A DNA stretch of 64,000 nt from Aphrocallistes beatrix (GCA_963281255.1 OY725502.1:1488001-1552000), one strand, 5' to 3'. Positions 51,605 to 62,540 are shown, counted from the stretch's first letter. Numbers and translations are program-made. The notes: a model not told the origin generated them from the letters alone.

Positions 51605-54600
51605 TTATGATATTTTAGCTAAATTTCTCAAATTGGTTTGAGAATTCGAATCTAGATGATCTAGTAATTTACTCAGGTAGCTATCTTTATTCTGCAGCAT
51701 TGAGGAAGGCGTTCCAGTCTCAATGATGCTACCATCCCCTAGAACCATAAGCTTATCTGAGTCCATGATAGTCTCAAGTCGATGCGCAATAATGAGGACT
51801 GAATATTCCGCAAAGTGCAGACGAATTGCCTTCTGTATTCGTTGATCCGTGACAAGATCAACATTAGCAGTCGCCTCGTCAATCAGAATAATATTGTTCC
51901 TCTCGAGCATAGCTCTAGCTAGGCAGAGCAGCTGTCTCTCTCCCGTCGAGAAGTTGAACCCATCCTCCTTCACATCAGCTGTCAGCCGCCCGGGTAGGCA
52001 CTCCACCATATTCCTCAAGTAGGACTTCTCCAGCACTTCCCATATCTCATCAGTACTGAACTGTTCAAAGGGATCCAGGTTGTATCTCAATGTTCCTGAA
52101 AATAGAAACGGATCCTGTGGGATCACAGATATTCTCTTGCGATGTTCATACAAGTTAATTCCCTGAATATTTTCACCACCAATAGTAATAACGCCATCGG
52201 AATATTCATTGATACGCAACAAAGCGTTGAAAAGTGAGGTTTTCCCTGCGCCAGTTCTCCCGATAATTCCAAATTTCTCTCCAGGCAATACGGTCATTGA
52301 AACGTTCTTTAGTGTAAAAGGGAGTTCATCAGAATATCTAAAACTCACATTCTTAATCTCAATTTGACCTGTTTTCGGGCAATGAGGCTGATTTATTGAA
52401 GCATTGGGAGATATTGCTATTTTCTCTGGAGTTAAACTGATGTATTTCAAAATCCTATCGACGGATACGATAAAAAGGTCCACCTGGCCACTCAACCTAA
52501 CCATTAATTGAAAGATTACAGCGATTGATAGAAGCAATGGGATAGAAAATTCAATCAAGTCATCACGTGCGAAAACACAACGAGCAAAGAAAGCAAATAC
52601 TACTCCGAACATAATTGTCAGGGAAGAGAGCAAATCAAGTCTCATTCCAAACCACCACTCACAGGCGATGTAATGGTACCAAGCACGGGAGTGGTCATCC
52701 TGGAAGAAATGAAAGTCCTGTGTGACCCTCTCCTCTATTCCGAGTGCGCGTATGGTGGAGAGGCCTTGGAGAGTGAGTGAGATGTGTGAGTAGAGCGGAC
52801 TGCGAGCAATGCTCTCCAGTCGTTTAATCTGTGTAGAAGCTTTGAGATAGTAGTACCTCAATAACAGCGTAGATATGAGTAATAACATGAATGGAATGAT
52901 CATGAAATATTGGGTGATACATATGGCTACACAAACAGCGATTGTATACGTCGAATGTTGCCAAAAATCGTAGAATACCATTGGCAACTGTTCATCTAAA
53001 AAACCGATGTCCTTGGAAAATCTGTTCAGAATGCGACCACTAGGATTTGTATCAAAGAAACGCATCGGTAAGTGTATCACTCTGCGTAACATACTGCTGT
53101 GAAGTCGTCTACTGGCTTGTAGGACTACGTAGTAGAAACTGAATCCGCGTACAAATGTTAGAACCGTCCCTGTGAACACCAGCAATGCTAACAAGTTCAA
53201 TGAGCCGCTGTGACGATAATCGAAGTACCATGGACAGGTTGTATTAGCAGTGGCATTCGTTTGATTCATTTGTTTTCGTTCTGAACAGGTGGCAATCCTC
53301 TGCATCCACCAGTAACCGAGTAACAGAGATCCAATGCTCAGCACAGAGAGGATTAGCATGGAAACCGTTGCGATAAATCCGCCCTCCCAGAAGTATCGAA
53401 AATAAGTCCAGATACGGAATGACTGGGATCTGAAATCCTCATCCGTTAGAGAGGTTGATAAAGGTTTAAAGGCTGACTCCGTAGGTTTACTTGTAGTATC
53501 TTGTATTTCTGGCATCATTTCAACATTTTCATCGATATCAACGATAACATTCCTCTGAAATATCGAATGTTTGTTGTCATCTTCAATATTTTCCATTTGT
53601 TGGAAAAAAATGGTTGAAATATGATCTTTCGCAATCACATCTTGAAAGGAACCACGGCAGGAAATAGTTCCTTCATGCATCATCATGATGAAATCAGCTT
53701 TACGCACAAAATGAATTTGATGAGTGACCAAGAGAACGATCTTGTCTCTGAGGAATCCTCGGATGCAAGCATCGAATATTTCCCTACCAACCTTGGAATC
53801 CACAGCACTGAAGGGATCGTCCAGAAGATAGATATTAGCTCGATGGTACACAGCTCTGGCTAGAGACACCCTAGCTTTCTGCCCTCCACTCAGCGTCACA
53901 CCTCTCTCACCTATCATTGTCACATCACCACTTTCCAGTGAATCGATATCTTTCTTCAGGTTACACGCGTTTATTACCTCCCAATAACGATCAGGATCTA
54001 GCTCATTTCCAAACAGGATGTTATCCCGCATGCTACCGGAGAAAATCCATGGGACCTGAGAGCAGTAAGAAGTCACACCTTCAATCCTGAGCTGACCGGA
54101 CAGACCAGGTAGTTCGCTGAGCAGGCTGAGCAGGAGGCTGGACTTTCCAGATCCGATGGGACCTGCTATAGCCACTAGTTGAGGACGGTCTACGTTAAAG
54201 TTGACAGATTTTAGAACCAGTTTATTCTGAAGCACTTCACTAGTGCCTTTCCATGAAGCAGAGAAATCAATCAATTCAATCGAATTACTTGTTGCTGCAG
54301 AAGATACAGTAGAGTTCTTATCGTTAGTTACAAACTCTGGAAGTTCTAGAATACGTTGGATTCTTTTTAAAGCGATATCACACTCTCTAAAAGCGAAAAT
54401 AGCAAATCCCAAAAGTGCCACACAATATACACGTAGTATGTTCAGAACGAGGAATGCTAGAGCAAGCTGAGAAGAAGTCAGAGGTTGATTTAAGGCTATG
54501 CTCACAGAGTAAATAATAAATAAAGCGATAAAGATACTCGACCCGAAGAAGGAGTAAGTGCTACTCTGCGTAATTCCAGCTAAACTGGCATAGACAATCT

Positions 54601-55546
54601 CTTTACTGCGGATTTGACTAATATAATTGATAAACGGAATCTCCCAGACGTAAAATTTAATTACTTGGATTCCTCGGATGACCTGGTCCATTAGTCGGAC
54701 ACGAGCATCTGCGGTTGTTGATTCACGGTACCTGAAATAACCGAATAAAAAAGCTAATCCACTTTGCAAAGGAGTGTGCAACAAAATGTATAAGACACCG
54801 ATGAGACCAACTGGACTGATGTAGAACCATATTAGTATTGGGGATAATATGGCTAAAATAGGAGAAATGAACAAAAACCCGAAAAAACGAGTCCCAATAT
54901 CGAACTTGTACACGTCGTTAGAAACGAGATTTAAAATATGCCCAATCGAAACCTGATGCAAAGTGGCAAGCTGAATACGAAGGATCTTTTTGAAGATGGC
55001 AGTCGTGCAAATCGTACGCAGTTGCATTCCAATGCAATGCAACAGATAAAAACCAATAACGTGAAATATTGGAATTAACAAGATTGTGAAGCAAATTGCT
55101 ACAGTGTAAGCCAGAGATGGAACAATTTTTTTTGTGATTGTTTGGTTAAGTGGAGTCTCTGTGCACGAAGTTGAAAAATAGTTTACTAAAATGGCTTGAG
55201 ATAAAAATAATATCATTTCCAGGAACAGAATGAGAATAACTACCGAAAACACTTTTCTAATCACTTTAATAAGGGCAACCTTAATGTCAGGGTGTATTCT
55301 CTTCTTTAGTTCAATATTCCAATGTGACAAGAAATGCTGATACAGGTTTTGGGAGCATTGTTCTCTTGGATTATGATGGAAGTCACTTGGTGTCAAAGTT
55401 GATCTGAACCCTTTGAAAATGATTCTATCAAGCCAGAAAAAGAATATTTGAAAGCAGAGGTTTCCTCTGTAATCAAGCTTTCTTGGATATAAAATCATGC
55501 TAAATAGTGAAGGTATTAAATTTAAATTAAACACACCCAAACACAA
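51605..55546 (-). CDS. ABCC-family full transporter, MRP4-like
   Basis: This 1313-residue single-exon transporter has order TMD1-NBD1-TMD2-NBD2 and lacks the extra N-terminal TMD0, as in ABCC4. NBD1: Walker A GPIGSGKSS (~460), signature LSGGQKARVSLARA (~552), Walker B IYLLDDPFSAVD. NBD2: Walker A GRTGAGKTS (~1095), signature FSTGERQLLCLARA (~1197), Walker B IILIDEATANVD. NBD1 has Asp after Walker B (LLDD) where NBD2 has the catalytic Glu (IDEA), the usual asymmetry of the family. N-glycosylation sites lie in the large loop after the first helix of TMD2 (NQTNATANTT). Such pumps export organic anions, drug conjugates and cyclic nucleotides. A 3.9-kb animal ABCC gene without introns is unusual and raises the possibility of retroposition. 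Inverted repeat arrays lie on both sides. Confidence 0.94.
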   Translation of the reverse strand: MCLGVFNLNLIPSLFSMILYPRKLDYRGNLCFQIFFFWLDRIIFKGFRSTLTPSDFHHNPREQCSQNLYQHFLSHWNIELKKRIHPDIKVALIKVIRKVFSVVILILFLEMILFLSQAILVNYFSTSCTETPLNQTITKKIVPSLAYTVAICFTILLIPIFHVIGFYLLHCIGMQLRTICTTAIFKKILRIQLATLHQVSIGHILNLVSNDVYKFDIGTRFFGFLFISPILAILSPILIWFYISPVGLIGVLYILLHTPLQSGLAFLFGYFRYRESTTADARVRLMDQVIRGIQVIKFYVWEIPFINYISQIRSKEIVYASLAGITQSSTYSFFGSSIFIALFIIYSVSIALNQPLTSSQLALAFLVLNILRVYCVALLGFAIFAFRECDIALKRIQRILELPEFVTNDKNSTVSSAATSNSIELIDFSASWKGTSEVLQNKLVLKSVNFNVDRPQLVAIAGPIGSGKSSLLLSLLSELPGLSGQLRIEGVTSYCSQVPWIFSGSMRDNILFGNELDPDRYWEVINACNLKKDIDSLESGDVTMIGERGVTLSGGQKARVSLARAVYHRANIYLLDDPFSAVDSKVGREIFDACIRGFLRDKIVLLVTHQIHFVRKADFIMMMHEGTISCRGSFQDVIAKDHISTIFFQQMENIEDDNKHSIFQRNVIVDIDENVEMMPEIQDTTSKPTESAFKPLSTSLTDEDFRSQSFRIWTYFRYFWEGGFIATVSMLILSVLSIGSLLLGYWWMQRIATCSERKQMNQTNATANTTCPWYFDYRHSGSLNLLALLVFTGTVLTFVRGFSFYYVVLQASRRLHSSMLRRVIHLPMRFFDTNPSGRILNRFSKDIGFLDEQLPMVFYDFWQHSTYTIAVCVAICITQYFMIIPFMLLLISTLLLRYYYLKASTQIKRLESIARSPLYSHISLTLQGLSTIRALGIEERVTQDFHFFQDDHSRAWYHYIACEWWFGMRLDLLSSLTIMFGVVFAFFARCVFARDDLIEFSIPLLLSIAVIFQLMVRLSGQVDLFIVSVDRILKYISLTPEKIAISPNASINQPHCPKTGQIEIKNVSFRYSDELPFTLKNVSMTVLPGEKFGIIGRTGAGKTSLFNALLRINEYSDGVITIGGENIQGINLYEHRKRISVIPQDPFLFSGTLRYNLDPFEQFSTDEIWEVLEKSYLRNMVECLPGRLTADVKEDGFNFSTGERQLLCLARAMLERNNIILIDEATANVDLVTDQRIQKAIRLHFAEYSVLIIAHRLETIMDSDKLMVLGDGSIIETGTPSSMLQNKDSYLSKLLDHLDSNSQTNLRNLAKIS

Positions 55547-55672
55547 AACTAGTGTTATGAACTAAGTGAAGGGCAATAAAGTAAGTCGTAATGAAATACT
55601 AATCAAGTTCGATGACAATACACAGTAAGCTATGGAAGTGACTATAACCATTGCGACAAGTATAAGTAATAA

Positions 55673-56050
55673 GTACAAGCGCGCTTCGCTTGCTTGCACT
55701 GCGCGGCTGGCGGACACTTTGTGTCCGCCGGAGGTGCCCTTTGGGCGCCTGTGGTTACCATTGATTAATCATAAGGGAGATAACATCTCTAAATACGTCG
55801 GTCATAATGCTATAATAAATGTCGCACGAAAAATCACCAAATTTGTCAATTTTAAAAATTTTGATGTGTAATGATGACGTCATAATTCCATGATGAGTCG
55901 ACATTTTGCTCTGAACTCAGAACTTACTGGATCCATAGCCAAAATACTCCCACATGCCAAAAATCAGCTTTCTGCCCCCGGCAGTTTCTTTAATCAACTC
56001 GTTACAGATATAGATATATATAAATATATCCTTACTATTAAAACTCGATT
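55673..56050 (-). repeat. Dispersed GC-hairpin element (copy H, minus)
   Basis: From tacaagcgcgcttcgcttgc and the hairpin block, through the body with atgatgacgtcataattcc, to gttacagatatagatatata and the terminal repeat at 56028-56050, which is shared with copy I. The middle of the body (about 150 bases between the two CRE-like sites) is deleted. Confidence 0.88.
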
Positions 56051-56614
56051 ATTGTTTGTTTTTATATACGTACAAGCGCGATTCGCTTGCTTGTGCTGCG
56101 CGGCTGGCGGAAACTTCGTGTCCGCCGGAGGCTCCCTTCGGTCGCCTGGGGTCACATTGGTTAATAATAAGGGAGAGAACATCTCTAAATATGTCCATCT
56201 TAGTGTTAAAACCGATTTCACTCGAAAAATCACCAAATTTGTCAATTTTAAAATTTTTGATGCGTAATGATGACGTCATAACAGAGTGATGAGTCATCAT
56301 TTTTTTATGAAAGTCGCATCATATGTGAGGTATGTTAGTATACAGATTCTATTAAAATTTCAGCCTTCTATCTCCTATAATGGCTGAGTTATGCTCGAAT
56401 AACTGTTGCTTAACTTTTAAAAATGTGACAATGACGTCATAATTCCATGATGAGTCGACCTTTTGCTCTGAACTCAGAACTTACTGGAGCCATAGCCAAA
56501 AGACTCCCACATGCCAAAAATCAGCCTTCTGCGCCTGGCAGTTTCTTCAATCAATTCGTTACAGATATAGATATATATATATATATACAATAATCGAGTT
56601 TTAATAGTAAGGAT
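56028..56614 (-). repeat. Dispersed GC-hairpin element (copy I, minus, complete)
   Basis: Both terminal repeats are present (56028-56050 and 56590-56614), TA-rich spacers lie inside them, and the GC block is at 56070-56150. Two TGACGTCA palindromes occur at ~56272 and ~56431. Long chance frames on both strands come from the GC block and are not genes. Confidence 0.9.
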
Positions 56615-57167
56615 ATCTATCTATCTATATATATATCTGTAACGAATTGATTGAAGAAACTGTCCGGCACAGAAAGCTGATTTTTGGCCGTCTTTTGGTC
56701 TTTTGGCTATGGCTCCAGTAAGTTCTGAGCTCAGATGAAAATGTCGACTCATCATGGAATTATGACGTCATTGTCACATTTTTAAAAGTTAAGCAACAGA
56801 GTTATTCGAGCATAACTCAGCCATTATAGGAGATAGAAGGCTGAAATTTTAATAGAATCTGTATACTAACATACCTCACATATAATGCAACTATCATCAA
56901 ACTCATCACTTTGTTATGACGTCATCATTACTCAACAAAATTTTAAAAATTGATTAATTTTGGTGATTTTTCGTGCGATATCGGTTATAACAGTAGGACA
57001 GGCGTATTTAGGGATGTTATCTCCCTTATAATTAATCAATGTGATCCCACGCGCCCACAGGGCGCCTCCGGCGGACACAAAGTGTCCGCCAGCCGCTCAG
57101 CGCAAGCAAGCGAAGCCGCTTGTAAATAAATAAATATACATTAATCGAGTTTTAATAATAAGGATGA
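56590..57167 (+). repeat. Dispersed GC-hairpin element (copy J, plus, complete)
   Basis: Shares its left terminal repeat with copy I, continues through atctgtaacgaattgattg, two TGACGTCA sites (~56764 and ~56918), the GC block (57050-57122) and a right terminal repeat (attaatcgagttttaataat, to 57167). Copies H, I and J form a contiguous cluster in -, -, + orientation. Confidence 0.9.
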
Positions 57168-57695
57168 CAGGTACATGGGCGACAGGAATTGTACTTCATT
57201 TGTCCCAATGTATAATTGCATGAGTAATGCTTAGTCTTGTGATTCATTTTGTATTTTACACCCTCAAACTCTCCTAATTAAACTCAGTTCAGTATTACTA
57301 CAGCAGTTCTCTGTACGTAGTATTACTGAAGCAGTTTTATATTATTCAAAAAAGTTGCTTAATCCATGCAGGAAATTAAAATCTCCGACGTTTGTTCGTG
57401 CATTGTTTTACTTGTAATCACAAATACCTTACCTTCACTACCACCTACCCTCATCTAATGACGAGCGGTCTTAATTTTCAAAGATATAATATATTCTCCG
57501 TTAAGAATGAGCATTTTAAATAGGTCAGTTGATTAGTGGAAGTTTTGTAGCTATTTTTAGATTGTCTACTAGTGATTACAATCATTGTAATGAACACCAT
57601 CGCTCATCTATAAATACACATGATCCCTTTTCTCTATTATCTTCAACAATAACTCTGTTTCGTTCTTTTAAATTAATTTCTTTCTTATAATTGTA
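57168..57695. other. Upstream region of the third NHL gene
   Basis: A TATA-like tataaata at 57609-57616 lies about 85 bases before the ATG. Nothing else was recognised. Confidence 0.5.
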
Positions 57696-58565
57696 ATGGC
57701 TGGAATCCGATTTCCTAAAGTGGCACTCTTCAAGGATCTAACAGAACCACAAATATATATGTGCGATCACTTGACAGCTGTAAAAAAGGGAAAAAGTGCA
57801 GTTAGGAATAAGGAGCGTAAATACATAGCTATCAGTGTTTTCTTCGATTCTACTACTAACAAAATTTTTCTGATAGAACCGGAGATTAAGTCCTCACTTA
57901 TTTCAATCTTCTCACAGACTGGTGAATTGCTCTACACATTCACAACTGTGCTCGTCAAGAATCCATTAGGGATAGCAGTCGACGAAGACAATATATACCT
58001 CACTGAAATAGAAAAACACTGCGTATTTCATTTCAAGATGGTGCCTTACTTCCATCTCGTCGCTACAATAGGCAGGAAAGGCACTGGTTATGAAGAATTC
58101 AATTATCCTCTTCGACTCGCAGTGTCTATACATGGAGATCATGGAGTGTTTGTGACTGATTGCATGAATGATCGAATCAAAATCATCAATCCACTTACGC
58201 CACTTAAATTCCAAAAATTCCAAAACCACATCTCACACTGCTCCATGACAAGACCCTGTGATGTCAAGCTGACACCTGTCTCGGTATATGTTTTAAGCGA
58301 GGCAGACCCAGCCTGTGCACACATATTCTCTTATACAAGAGAGAAGATTAGATCTTTGATCACAGGTAGAGGTATTGGAAAACAGGTTGTGAGCCCTTCC
58401 TGCTTTTGTATCGACGCTGAAGAGAATTTAATTATTTGCGATTATAGTACACATCAAGTAAAAGTCTTTTCTAAAGAAGGCGTACTTCTGCTCAAGATAG
58501 GAAAGAGAGGTGATGGAGATATAAGATATATGTTGCAGGCCAAATGCGTTTTCATTATTTTCTAA
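57696..58565 (+). CDS. NHL-repeat protein 3, short form
   Basis: A 289-residue single-exon protein composed almost entirely of NHL-type propeller repeats (NPLGIAVDEDNIYLTEIEKH, YPLRLAVSIHGDHGVFVTDC, CFCIDAEENLIICDYSTHQV). Unlike the two NHL genes at 39525-42835, it has no N-terminal coiled coil: the frame starts with a short unrelated stretch (MAGIRFPKVALFKDLTEPQ). The last repeat is incomplete and the end (QAKCVFIIF) is abrupt, yet similar in length to the ends of the other two. It is either a trimmed paralogue or a gene whose first exon was not found. The upstream TATA-like box at 57609 supports a genuine start here. Confidence 0.8.
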   Translation: MAGIRFPKVALFKDLTEPQIYMCDHLTAVKKGKSAVRNKERKYIAISVFFDSTTNKIFLIEPEIKSSLISIFSQTGELLYTFTTVLVKNPLGIAVDEDNIYLTEIEKHCVFHFKMVPYFHLVATIGRKGTGYEEFNYPLRLAVSIHGDHGVFVTDCMNDRIKIINPLTPLKFQKFQNHISHCSMTRPCDVKLTPVSVYVLSEADPACAHIFSYTREKIRSLITGRGIGKQVVSPSCFCIDAEENLIICDYSTHQVKVFSKEGVLLLKIGKRGDGDIRYMLQAKCVFIIF

Positions 58566-58896
58566 AACCCATGGGTGTATTTCTAATTAAATAATTGAAG
58601 TTCTAATATATGTATATTATATTACGATTAGTAATCATAGGAATATCTTACAAACCTTTACATATTTCTCATAATTAGACTGTATTTAGTCATAATTTTC
58701 ATTATTAATGATTTTATTTACACACGATAGATTTTAAATTCAAAGTTATTGATTCAATATACTTCTAGTTGTACTCGATTTTATAAAGATTTGTAACTCT
58801 GTCCATTTGTTTGGTATCTCGTCATATCAAACTCTATAATACCTAGACTAAATATAGATTTCCTACCGCTCCTATTAACTGAATGGAATTTAAATA
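58566..58896. other. Downstream spacer of the NHL gene
   Basis: AT-rich, likely the 3' untranslated region plus unassigned DNA. No gene. Confidence 0.45.
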
Positions 58897-59204
58897 CAGT
58901 ACATCCTCGCTAATCTGGACAGTTCTGTTCCAATGTTCGAAAAAATCGTTCGGATTAGTGAATTTGTTCCGATTAGTGAAATAACACTAATTCAATTAGG
59001 CATTAATTATAATAAATTTGTAATGTTAGAATATTAAGGCTATTATTTCGCTATGATTGCTTATTTAACGAGTTTTCAATCTTATTGATAGATTTAAGTT
59101 TATAAATTTTTATTCAAAGCATGGAGGAGAATAATAATATATTTTGGGTGTTCGGATTAGCGAGGGTTCGGATTGGCGAGGTTCGGACTATAGAGGGTGT
59201 ACTG
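58897..59204. mobile_element. 308-bp MITE, TA-flanked (pogo/Tigger-like ends)
   Basis: Ends CAGTACATCCTCGCTAATCT and ACTATAGAGGGTGTACTG are imperfect inverted repeats with TA outside (58895-58896, 59205-59206). The word gttcggattagcgag recurs inside. A related end fragment lies at ~10411. Confidence 0.85.
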
Positions 59205-59206
59205 TA

Positions 59207-59610
59207 ATAATATTTCTTAAACGAACGAATACCATAAAGTAGGAACATTCCTTTTGTCTAATCCTACATAAACAACAAATAGTTGATATAAATAGTTAGA
59301 GATGTACTATGATGTGTTGCTCACGTAATACAAGAAATTAATACAAGAAATTGGTTGTCAAAACTATCCAAGGTTTCATCACAAAACTAATATCAAAGGT
59401 TAACAAAATACTTTGATGTCGATAGAAATGCAAATCATTGTCAATGAAAATCATTGAATATTTTCGACATAATCAAGTTCTTGCAAAGGAAATAATAGTT
59501 TGGATATTCCTGTCTTCAGCTAAAAATATGAATGAATATGCAATATAAAAGTGCCAAAATTTCGATGTAGGCCCATTTGCTCAAAAACTCAATAGAATCA
59601 ATTTCAAAAA
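59207..59610. other. Intergenic stretch, nothing recognised
   Basis: AT-rich spacer between the MITE and the integrase relic. Confidence 0.4.
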
Positions 59611-60500
59611 ATGTTGACACGAAAACAAAGCTTTTACCGATTTCTGGAAAAAACACCTTGCAATTCGGTCGTAACATTAGAAGAGATATCTCTCATCATA
59701 GACCTGTACTCTGGTCCATGCCCTTCTGTCAGTAGTGCTTTGCGACAGAAATATTATCGAATAAGAAAGAAATACCTGGTTAAGGATATCCAATCAACCA
59801 AATACTCTACCAGTTAAACAACACTACGGGCAAATTATTGCAAGTTGTTCCCAAGGAAAATCTATTCAACCTCTTCGAAAAAGTACATAGCGAGGATGGC
59901 AAACATCTTGGAAGGGATCGTTTGTTTGTTGAGCTGAAAAGGGGCTATACCGGTTTTTCCAGGAAGATCGTACTTTCGTTTGTCGGGATGTGTCAAAAAT
60001 GTCAACTACAAAAATCGAAAAATCAATAAAAGGTGTTGTCACAAAACCAATTAGGAGTACTGACTTCGCGTCTAGAAGCCAAGTCGACCTCATAGACATG
60101 CAAGCTACTGGAGCAGTGAACTCACCGTATAATTTCTTGCTCGTATATCAGGATCACCTAACAAAATTTGTGGTCCTTCGGCCTATTAAAACCAAAACAG
60201 CTACCGAAGTTTCAGCAACCAGTAAGATTTCTGGCCGGGCCCCTCCATTATTCTATTAGTGAAAACTGAAACAAAGGAATTCGTATTGTGATACAAGCTT
60301 ATTATGTACATACAAGACACAATTACAATGGACATCTTAAATCCTAAAGAAACTATTACATGCCGACCTGGGGCCCCCTATTTACCACGGGCCCCCCGGT
60401 TTTACCCCAAGCTACCCCCCCTGTCGCCGGCCCTGATCGGTTCCCCTCATATATTGCAGAGTGATAACGGGAGAGAATTCAAAAATGTTAAAACAAACAT
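59611..60500 (+). pseudogene. Integrase relic (H2C2 zinc finger plus retroviral-type integrase core)
   Basis: Fragments in different frames line up with integrases of the Gin-1/KRBA2 kind or their transposon relatives. An N-terminal part lies at 59611-59817. A His-His-Cys-Cys zinc-binding pattern is at 59838-60029 (VHSEDGKHLGRDR...GMCQKCQLQK). The core start is at 60050-60225 (SRSQVDLIDMQATGAV, YQDHLTKFVVLRPIKTK), and a core piece with SPHILQSDNGREFKN at ~60441-60492. Between the last two, 60235-60435 is unrelated, partly GC-rich DNA. Frame changes and stops show it is inactive. Confidence 0.75.
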
Positions 60501-60599
60501 GTAAGAGTATAGCTTTCCCTATTTATAACAACTGTAAGCCTATAGACAGGTGATACTACAAGCACCTTGTTTGGTATACTAATACTAAATCATAACAAT

Positions 60600-62355
60600 A
60601 TAGACTATAACAGTAAGACATACAGTTTGTTTCAAAAGTATTGGCACTAAATTTAAATACTAGGATTTTGAAAGTGAGATTCATTAAAGCACGATTTTTG
60701 ATTTTATTATTATAATAAGGTTATGTAAATGTTAAATCCAGAATTCTAGTCATTTATTTTCTCCACTTTCGATTTTATGCACATTTTGAAGCGTTTGGGC
60801 ATATAAAATACGATTTTTTAAAATAAAAATAGGGGTCTCCCACTCATGGAGGATAACTATTTCCAATTCTGTCAAGTCAGTGAATTCTTGAGTAGACAGT
60901 CTGTGATTGAGTACCCCCAGATGTTTTCTATAGGGTCCGGTGAGTAAGCTGGCCATTCCAATAACTTCAGATGTTGACTCTCTTTCCATGATTTACTCAA
61001 CTTCGATTTATGAATCGGAGAATTGTCCTCCTACATTGTCCATCCATCTGAATAGTACACATCTGCAATCTCAATTAAGGTGACGAAACCCCAAAAATCA
61101 AAGTCTTAATTCAACTATTGTTATAGTGTTTTTGGATAGTACTAGTTAGTATAAGAATTAATGCATAATATGAGTTTCGAACTAGGAATAAATATGAAGT
61201 TATAGTCACTCAAAGTCTGAATCCTATACAATATCCGTGGTTGGGCCGTTCCTGATAATTACACTATTGACTAGGATCAAGTTGATTTAACTGTTCAAAA
61301 ATCATTATTAGCGATTGATTGAGCTAGTAGCGAAGCTATTTTTTTCAATTTTAACTTTAATATTTTTTTATGTTGAAAAATATTTTGTCAAGCCATTTAC
61401 TCAGGATTTTTTGGGACAAAATAATTTTCAGCTTTTAAACTTTCCTTTGATTTAAAAATCGGGCTTCGCTACTAGCTTAAGCAGAGTATATTGCGTGTTT
61501 TTTACAATATGTTTGTGCTTAAAATGTGAATATTTTTTGAGTTAGGGTGTTCATACGGATGTGCACCAATTGATAATTTTAAAAATTTAAATTAATAGAT
61601 TTTGATTGAGAAAGGCCAGATTTGACCGGCTATAAGTACATAAATAACCATTGGATTAACAAAATATCTCATTATCGGATGATTTAGACATCCTAGAATG
61701 ATATAAAAACTAAATTACAATATATTTGGATTTGAGAATTTTTTTCACTCATTCAGGGTATCAATGAACATCTTGGAAGTGAAATTAGATGTGAAGACCT
61801 TCAATAAAGTATTCCCTCTAGCTGAAATACCGCCCCATATGTGTAGCTTTGATGCGTAACTTTCATCCTAAAACGGGATTTTCTTTTGCTTTCGTCCACA
61901 TCCCCACGCTACCTCGATTTAGCAGGAATAGACAAATATACGCTTTTCCAGTTGTAACATGTTTATCGTCTTCCTTTGATCAAATTGAGTCATTCTAGAA
62001 GCTAATACGATTAAAGAAGGCATTCATAAACGAGAAAAATGAAACGAATCTGCTTTGACGAACTTGATTTTGATATTGTAATTTTTCCTATAGCGAAGAG
62101 TTTTCAAAAGTCACTTCATAGAATGTAATTATAAGACGGCTTTCTGAAGGATATAATATGCAACAAAATTGGGTATATGATACATGAGAAACTGCATTGT
62201 ACTCAATTATAGTAGATTAATTTTTGAATTTGCAAAAAGTGCCAATACTTTTGAAACAGACTGTAGTATTTAGAGATCTTATCTACCTTATAATTAATCA
62301 ATGTGAGCCTAGGCTCCCAAAGTGTCCGCCAGCCGTGCAGCGCAAGCAAGCGAAT
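60600..62355 (+). repeat. Dispersed GC-hairpin element (copy K), split by a mariner element
   Basis: The left piece (60600-60622, tataacagtaagaca) and right piece (62264-62355, tatttagagatcttatctac then aattaatcaatgtgagcc and a shortened GC block cgcaagcaagcga) join to a normal segment of the element. The inserted element at 60623-62263 separates them, with TA on each side. Confidence 0.85.
60623..62263 (-). mobile_element. Degraded Tc1/mariner element (1641 bp)
   Basis: Ends CAGTTTGTTTCAAAAGTATT and its near reverse complement AATACTTTTGAAACAGACTG, with TA at 60621-60622 and 62264-62265. Near the left end, the minus strand reads WPAYSPDPIENIWG, the conserved Tc1/mariner motif around the third catalytic residue, with one or two residues lost. 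The remainder of the interior has decayed. The ends share TTTCAAAAGT-TTGGC with the transposon at 15698-16937, so the two are relatives. Confidence 0.85.
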
Positions 62356-62540
62356 ATTAATTACTATAGAAAGCACAGTAAAAAGTTGAATGATATACTG
62401 TAATTCATATTTCAATCCTATTTTTCAATATTGCTAAAAAATATATAAAATTCCCCACAAACTGGATGGCAGTTTGGGACTATCTACGGCGTGACCCCCC
62501 CCCCCCCCCTTGAAGGTCGAAACCCGCTGACCAGCATTAC
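62356..62540. other. Spacer with a poly-C run
   Basis: Contains a run of about 14 C at ~62496. Nothing else recognised. Confidence 0.4.

Noticed and set aside
56049-56300. Open frames on both strands within the GC-rich repeat
   Set aside because: The same frames recur in every repeat copy, with stops at random places. They come from the GC block, not from a gene.
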